Positions 13,523-15,617 of a DNA stretch of 15,617 nucleotides are shown in pieces; the first letter of the stretch is position 1; each line of letters starts with the position of its first letter. The notes beneath the pieces were generated by a model. The model did not search any database, was not told where the DNA came from, and worked only from the letters and a program-made list of their open reading frames with translations. Both the position numbers and the translations under genes were made by a program. Source of the DNA: Candidatus Margulisiibacteriota bacterium (GTDB lineage Bacteria > Margulisbacteria > WOR-1 > JAKLHX01); assembly GCA_022709925.1 (NCBI GenBank), contig JAKLHX010000011.1:1-15617 (forward strand), given 5' to 3'.

Positions 13523-14136
13523 GCATCATAAGGAATATCTATATTCTAGTCGTTTCTTCACTTATGAAACTAATGATGAATATCGTCAAAAAAATAATAC
13601 GCATGGATATAATAGGCTTCGATGGGGTCGGGGATTCAGGGATCATAGCTTTATGGCATGAGGGGATATTCATGGCGGGATACGCCAATCCTTTTAAGCA
13701 TGTTGCCGTTCTTGCCACCAAAGGGCTTAGAGGCGAGATACTTTCAAAGTCCATAGAACAGTTCAATCCTAAAATAATAAGGACCTCGTTCGGCAAAGAT
13801 CCAAAATCCGGGGCATATGCCACTTTGCAGCTTATAAGGGCCGCTGAAGAAGGCTATAATCTTGTGATCGCCGTGGATGGCCCAAAAGGACCGAGACGTC
13901 AGGTAAAACCGGGGATATTCTACCTTTCCGAGAAGACCGGCAAAAAGATAGTCCCCATTTCCATAGTGGCTTCAAGGAAGATAACCCTGCCTTTCAGGTG
14001 GGATAAATACTTTATACCTCTGCCTTTCAGCCATGTGGTTATCTATGCGGATACGGATTATAAGAACGACGGGAATCCGGAAAGCCTCAAAAAAGCGCTG
14101 CTCAAAGCCGAAGAAACGGCGAAAAAATTGCTGTAG
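13519..14136 (+). CDS. DUF374 lysophospholipid/lipid A acyltransferase-like protein (LpxJ family)
   Basis: The 205-residue product belongs to the DUF374 acyltransferase family, which includes LpxJ, a late lipid A secondary acyltransferase of Helicobacter and Campylobacter. Diagnostic features: a hydrophobic N-terminal helix (about 5-25), ALWHEGIFMAGY (44-55, the catalytic His47 region that replaces the usual Hx4D), LATKGLRGEIL (65-75), and AVDGPKGPRRQVKPGI (118-133), followed by EKTGKKIVPISIVAS and a W-D-K-x-x-I-P-x-P-F-S block. It is probably anchored to the inner face of the inner membrane and acylates a lipid A or lysophospholipid precursor; the acceptor is inferred only. It starts within the mutL stop codon and lacks its own ribosome site, so it is translationally coupled to mutL. 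A functional link to mismatch repair is not evident. Confidence 0.88.
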   Translation: MSIIRNIYILVVSSLMKLMMNIVKKIIRMDIIGFDGVGDSGIIALWHEGIFMAGYANPFKHVAVLATKGLRGEILSKSIEQFNPKIIRTSFGKDPKSGAYATLQLIRAAEEGYNLVIAVDGPKGPRRQVKPGIFYLSEKTGKKIVPISIVASRKITLPFRWDKYFIPLPFSHVVIYADTDYKNDGNPESLKKALLKAEETAKKLL

Positions 14137-14153
14137 TACCGGTGGCGGCTCGT

Positions 14154-14182
14154 TTGACATACAATGTATTATCTTGTATATT
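14154..14182 (+). promoter_or_regulatory. Near-consensus housekeeping promoter of topA
   Basis: TTGACA (14154-14159, perfect) and TATATT (14177-14182, five of six) are separated by exactly 17 bases. The expected start is near 14189, giving a leader of about 34 bases with AGGAGG (14211-14216), six bases before the GTG of topA. It is the only promoter here with a consensus -35. Confidence 0.75.
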
Positions 14183-14222
14183 CAACAAATGTTTATTATA
14201 TTAGTAGTATAGGAGGATTGAA

Positions 14223-15617
14223 GTGGCTGAAATATTAGTTATCGTTGAATCGCCTGCAAAGGCAAAAACGCTTGAAAAATTCCTTGGCAAAGACTACAAG
14301 GTCAAAGCCAGCGCGGGACACATAAGGGACCTGCCTCAAAAATCTCTAGGGGTCGATGTCGAAAAAGACTTTGCCCCGGTATATGAAGTGCTTAAAGGCA
14401 AAGAAAAGGTCATAAAAGAACTTAAGTCCGCTGCCTCTTCCGCAAAGATGATCCTTCTTGCTCCCGATCCGGACCGTGAAGGGGAAGCGATCGCATGGCA
14501 TCTGGCTTTTTTGATAAATAAATCGAATAAGACCAAAAGGATAGAGTTCAACGAGATCACCGGAGACGCCGTAAGGCAAGCCGTCAAGAACCCCAGAGAA
14601 ATAGACCTTAACAGGGTGAACGCTCAGCAGGCCAGGCGCATCCTTGACCGCATAGTTGGCTATAAGATATCCCCTCTTCTTTGGAAAAAAGTGCGCAAGG
14701 GCTTGAGCGCCGGCAGAGTACAGTCCGTCGCCGTAAGGCTTATCTGCGAGAGAGAGTCTTTAGTCCAAAGGTTCGTACCGGAAGAGTATTGGAAAATAAC
14801 GGCTATGCTCCTGAAAAAGGGTGCCAAGAACCATTTCAGCTCGCTTATACATTCGCAAGAAAGCCAACAGCTAGTTATCTCTTCCGCGGAACAATCCGAA
14901 AGCATATTAAAAGCCCTTGAAGGCGCAGTATATAAAGTAAAAGAAGTAAGAAAAAGAGAGCAAAAGAGGAATCCTTTCCCTCCTTTCATAACCAGCTCTC
15001 TCCAGCAGGATGCTGCCAGGAAACTCGGCTATCCGGCGAAAAAGACGATGTCCATAGCACAAAGATTGTACGAGGGTATCGAAGTAGAAGGTGAAGGCCA
15101 TGTAGGTCTTATCACATACATGAGGACAGATTCTACGAGGGTCGCTGATATCGCTATCCAGGAAGTCAGAAAATATATCGGGGAGAATTTCTCTCCTTCT
15201 TATATGCCTAAATCCCCGAATGTGTATAAGACAAAGAAAAGCGCCCAGGACGCGCACGAAGCGATAAGGCCGACATCAGTTTACAGGTCTCCTGAAAGCA
15301 TAAAATCAAGCCTCACTCCTGAACAAATGAAGCTTTATGAGCTCATCTGGAAACGGTTCGTTGCTTCACAGATGAACCCGGCTGTTTCCGATATGACATC
15401 AGTGGATATAGATGCGAACGGTTATCTTTTCAGATCATCTGGAAGCGTCATTAAATTCGACGGATTTTTATCTCTGTATGAAGAAAGCAAAGATGAGAAA
15501 GAAGAAAAGCAGTCGAATCTGCCGGCCCTTGAAGAAGGGGAAGTGTTAAAGCTTGAGAGCCTTTCCCCGTCACAGCACTTTACCGAGCCGCCCGCCAGAT
15601 ATACCGAGGCCTCTCTC
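14223..15617 (+). CDS. topA: DNA topoisomerase I, N-terminal part (3' truncated by window)
   Basis: Type IA topoisomerase, which relaxes negative supercoils by single-strand passage. The frame is open for 465 codons to the window edge; the remaining core and any zinc-finger tail lie beyond. The Toprim domain begins at once with VIVESPAKAKTLEKFLG, followed by AGHIRDLP and the acidic metal site DPDREGEAIAWHL (about 83-95). Then come FNEIT, NRVNAQQARRILDRIVGYKISPLLWKKV and GLSAGRVQSVAVRLI, FPPFITSSLQQDA, and the active-site Tyr299 in LITYMRTDST, followed by QDAHEAIRPT. The start is GTG, set by a perfect AGGAGG six bases upstream and by the first strand beginning four residues in. It has its own strong promoter and so is separate from the mutL unit. 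Confidence 0.97.
   Translation, partial: MAEILVIVESPAKAKTLEKFLGKDYKVKASAGHIRDLPQKSLGVDVEKDFAPVYEVLKGKEKVIKELKSAASSAKMILLAPDPDREGEAIAWHLAFLINKSNKTKRIEFNEITGDAVRQAVKNPREIDLNRVNAQQARRILDRIVGYKISPLLWKKVRKGLSAGRVQSVAVRLICERESLVQRFVPEEYWKITAMLLKKGAKNHFSSLIHSQESQQLVISSAEQSESILKALEGAVYKVKEVRKREQKRNPFPPFITSSLQQDAARKLGYPAKKTMSIAQRLYEGIEVEGEGHVGLITYMRTDSTRVADIAIQEVRKYIGENFSPSYMPKSPNVYKTKKSAQDAHEAIRPTSVYRSPESIKSSLTPEQMKLYELIWKRFVASQMNPAVSDMTSVDIDANGYLFRSSGSVIKFDGFLSLYEESKDEKEEKQSNLPALEEGEVLKLESLSPSQHFTEPPARYTEASL

Overview
This is a gene-dense stretch of a bacterial chromosome. No gap between genes exceeds about 100 bases, and no tRNA, rRNA, CRISPR array, insertion sequence or phage gene is visible. The gene content points to a diderm (Gram-negative-type) bacterium: a heptosyltransferase-like GT9 protein, a DUF374/LpxJ-type lipid acyltransferase and a set of minor type IV pilins or pseudopilins. 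Codon use is rich in ATA (Ile) and AGA/AGG (Arg) at moderate GC. With the unusual gene order this resembles uncultured candidate-phylum bacteria (Omnitrophota-like or similar), but that placement is a low-confidence impression. I see no sign of recent horizontal transfer.

Layout. (1) 2-1129, plus: the end of a FecCD/BtuC-type ABC importer permease and its ATPase, for iron-siderophore, heme or cobalamin uptake. (2) 1199-2320, plus: a divergent GT9-like glycosyltransferase. (3) 2336-3361, plus: a YchF/OLA1-like protein whose nucleotide-binding P-loop is lost. (4) 3358-4936, minus: four overlapping minor-pilin genes in the order GspH/FimT, GspI/PilV, GspJ/PilW, GspK/PilX. (5) 4984-5004: a perfect palindrome resembling a dispersed repeat. 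(6) 5038-5904, minus: aroE. (7) 5975-10362, plus: a tightly packed operon purE, cvpA, apgM-like, tyrA, aroA. (8) 10359-11714, minus: an unrecognised 451-residue protein with two XRE helix-turn-helix domains and a third HTH-like segment. (9) 11780-14136, plus: mutL and an LpxJ-like acyltransferase. (10) 14223 to the window end, plus: topA, truncated by the window.

How the genes fit together. aroE and the tyrA-aroA pair, transcribed divergently from one 70-base region, supply steps of the shikimate and tyrosine pathways. The apgM-like phosphoglycerate mutase lies upstream of phosphoenolpyruvate, the co-substrate of AroA. purE and cvpA are common purine-locus partners. MutL has an intact endonuclease motif, as in bacteria that lack MutH.

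Promoters share one style: extended -10 elements (TGnTAnnnT) with poor -35 boxes occur before aroE, purE, the YchF-like gene and mutL, while topA has a near-consensus -35/-10 pair. For aroE and the YchF-like gene the -10 ends only 6-7 bases before the ATG and there is no Shine-Dalgarno sequence, so these transcripts are predicted to be leaderless. The most unusual items are the degenerate YchF paralog, the tandem-HTH protein, the leaderless promoters and a PilW-like prepilin with Asn instead of Gly at the cleavage site. I did not find a clearly new multi-gene system.
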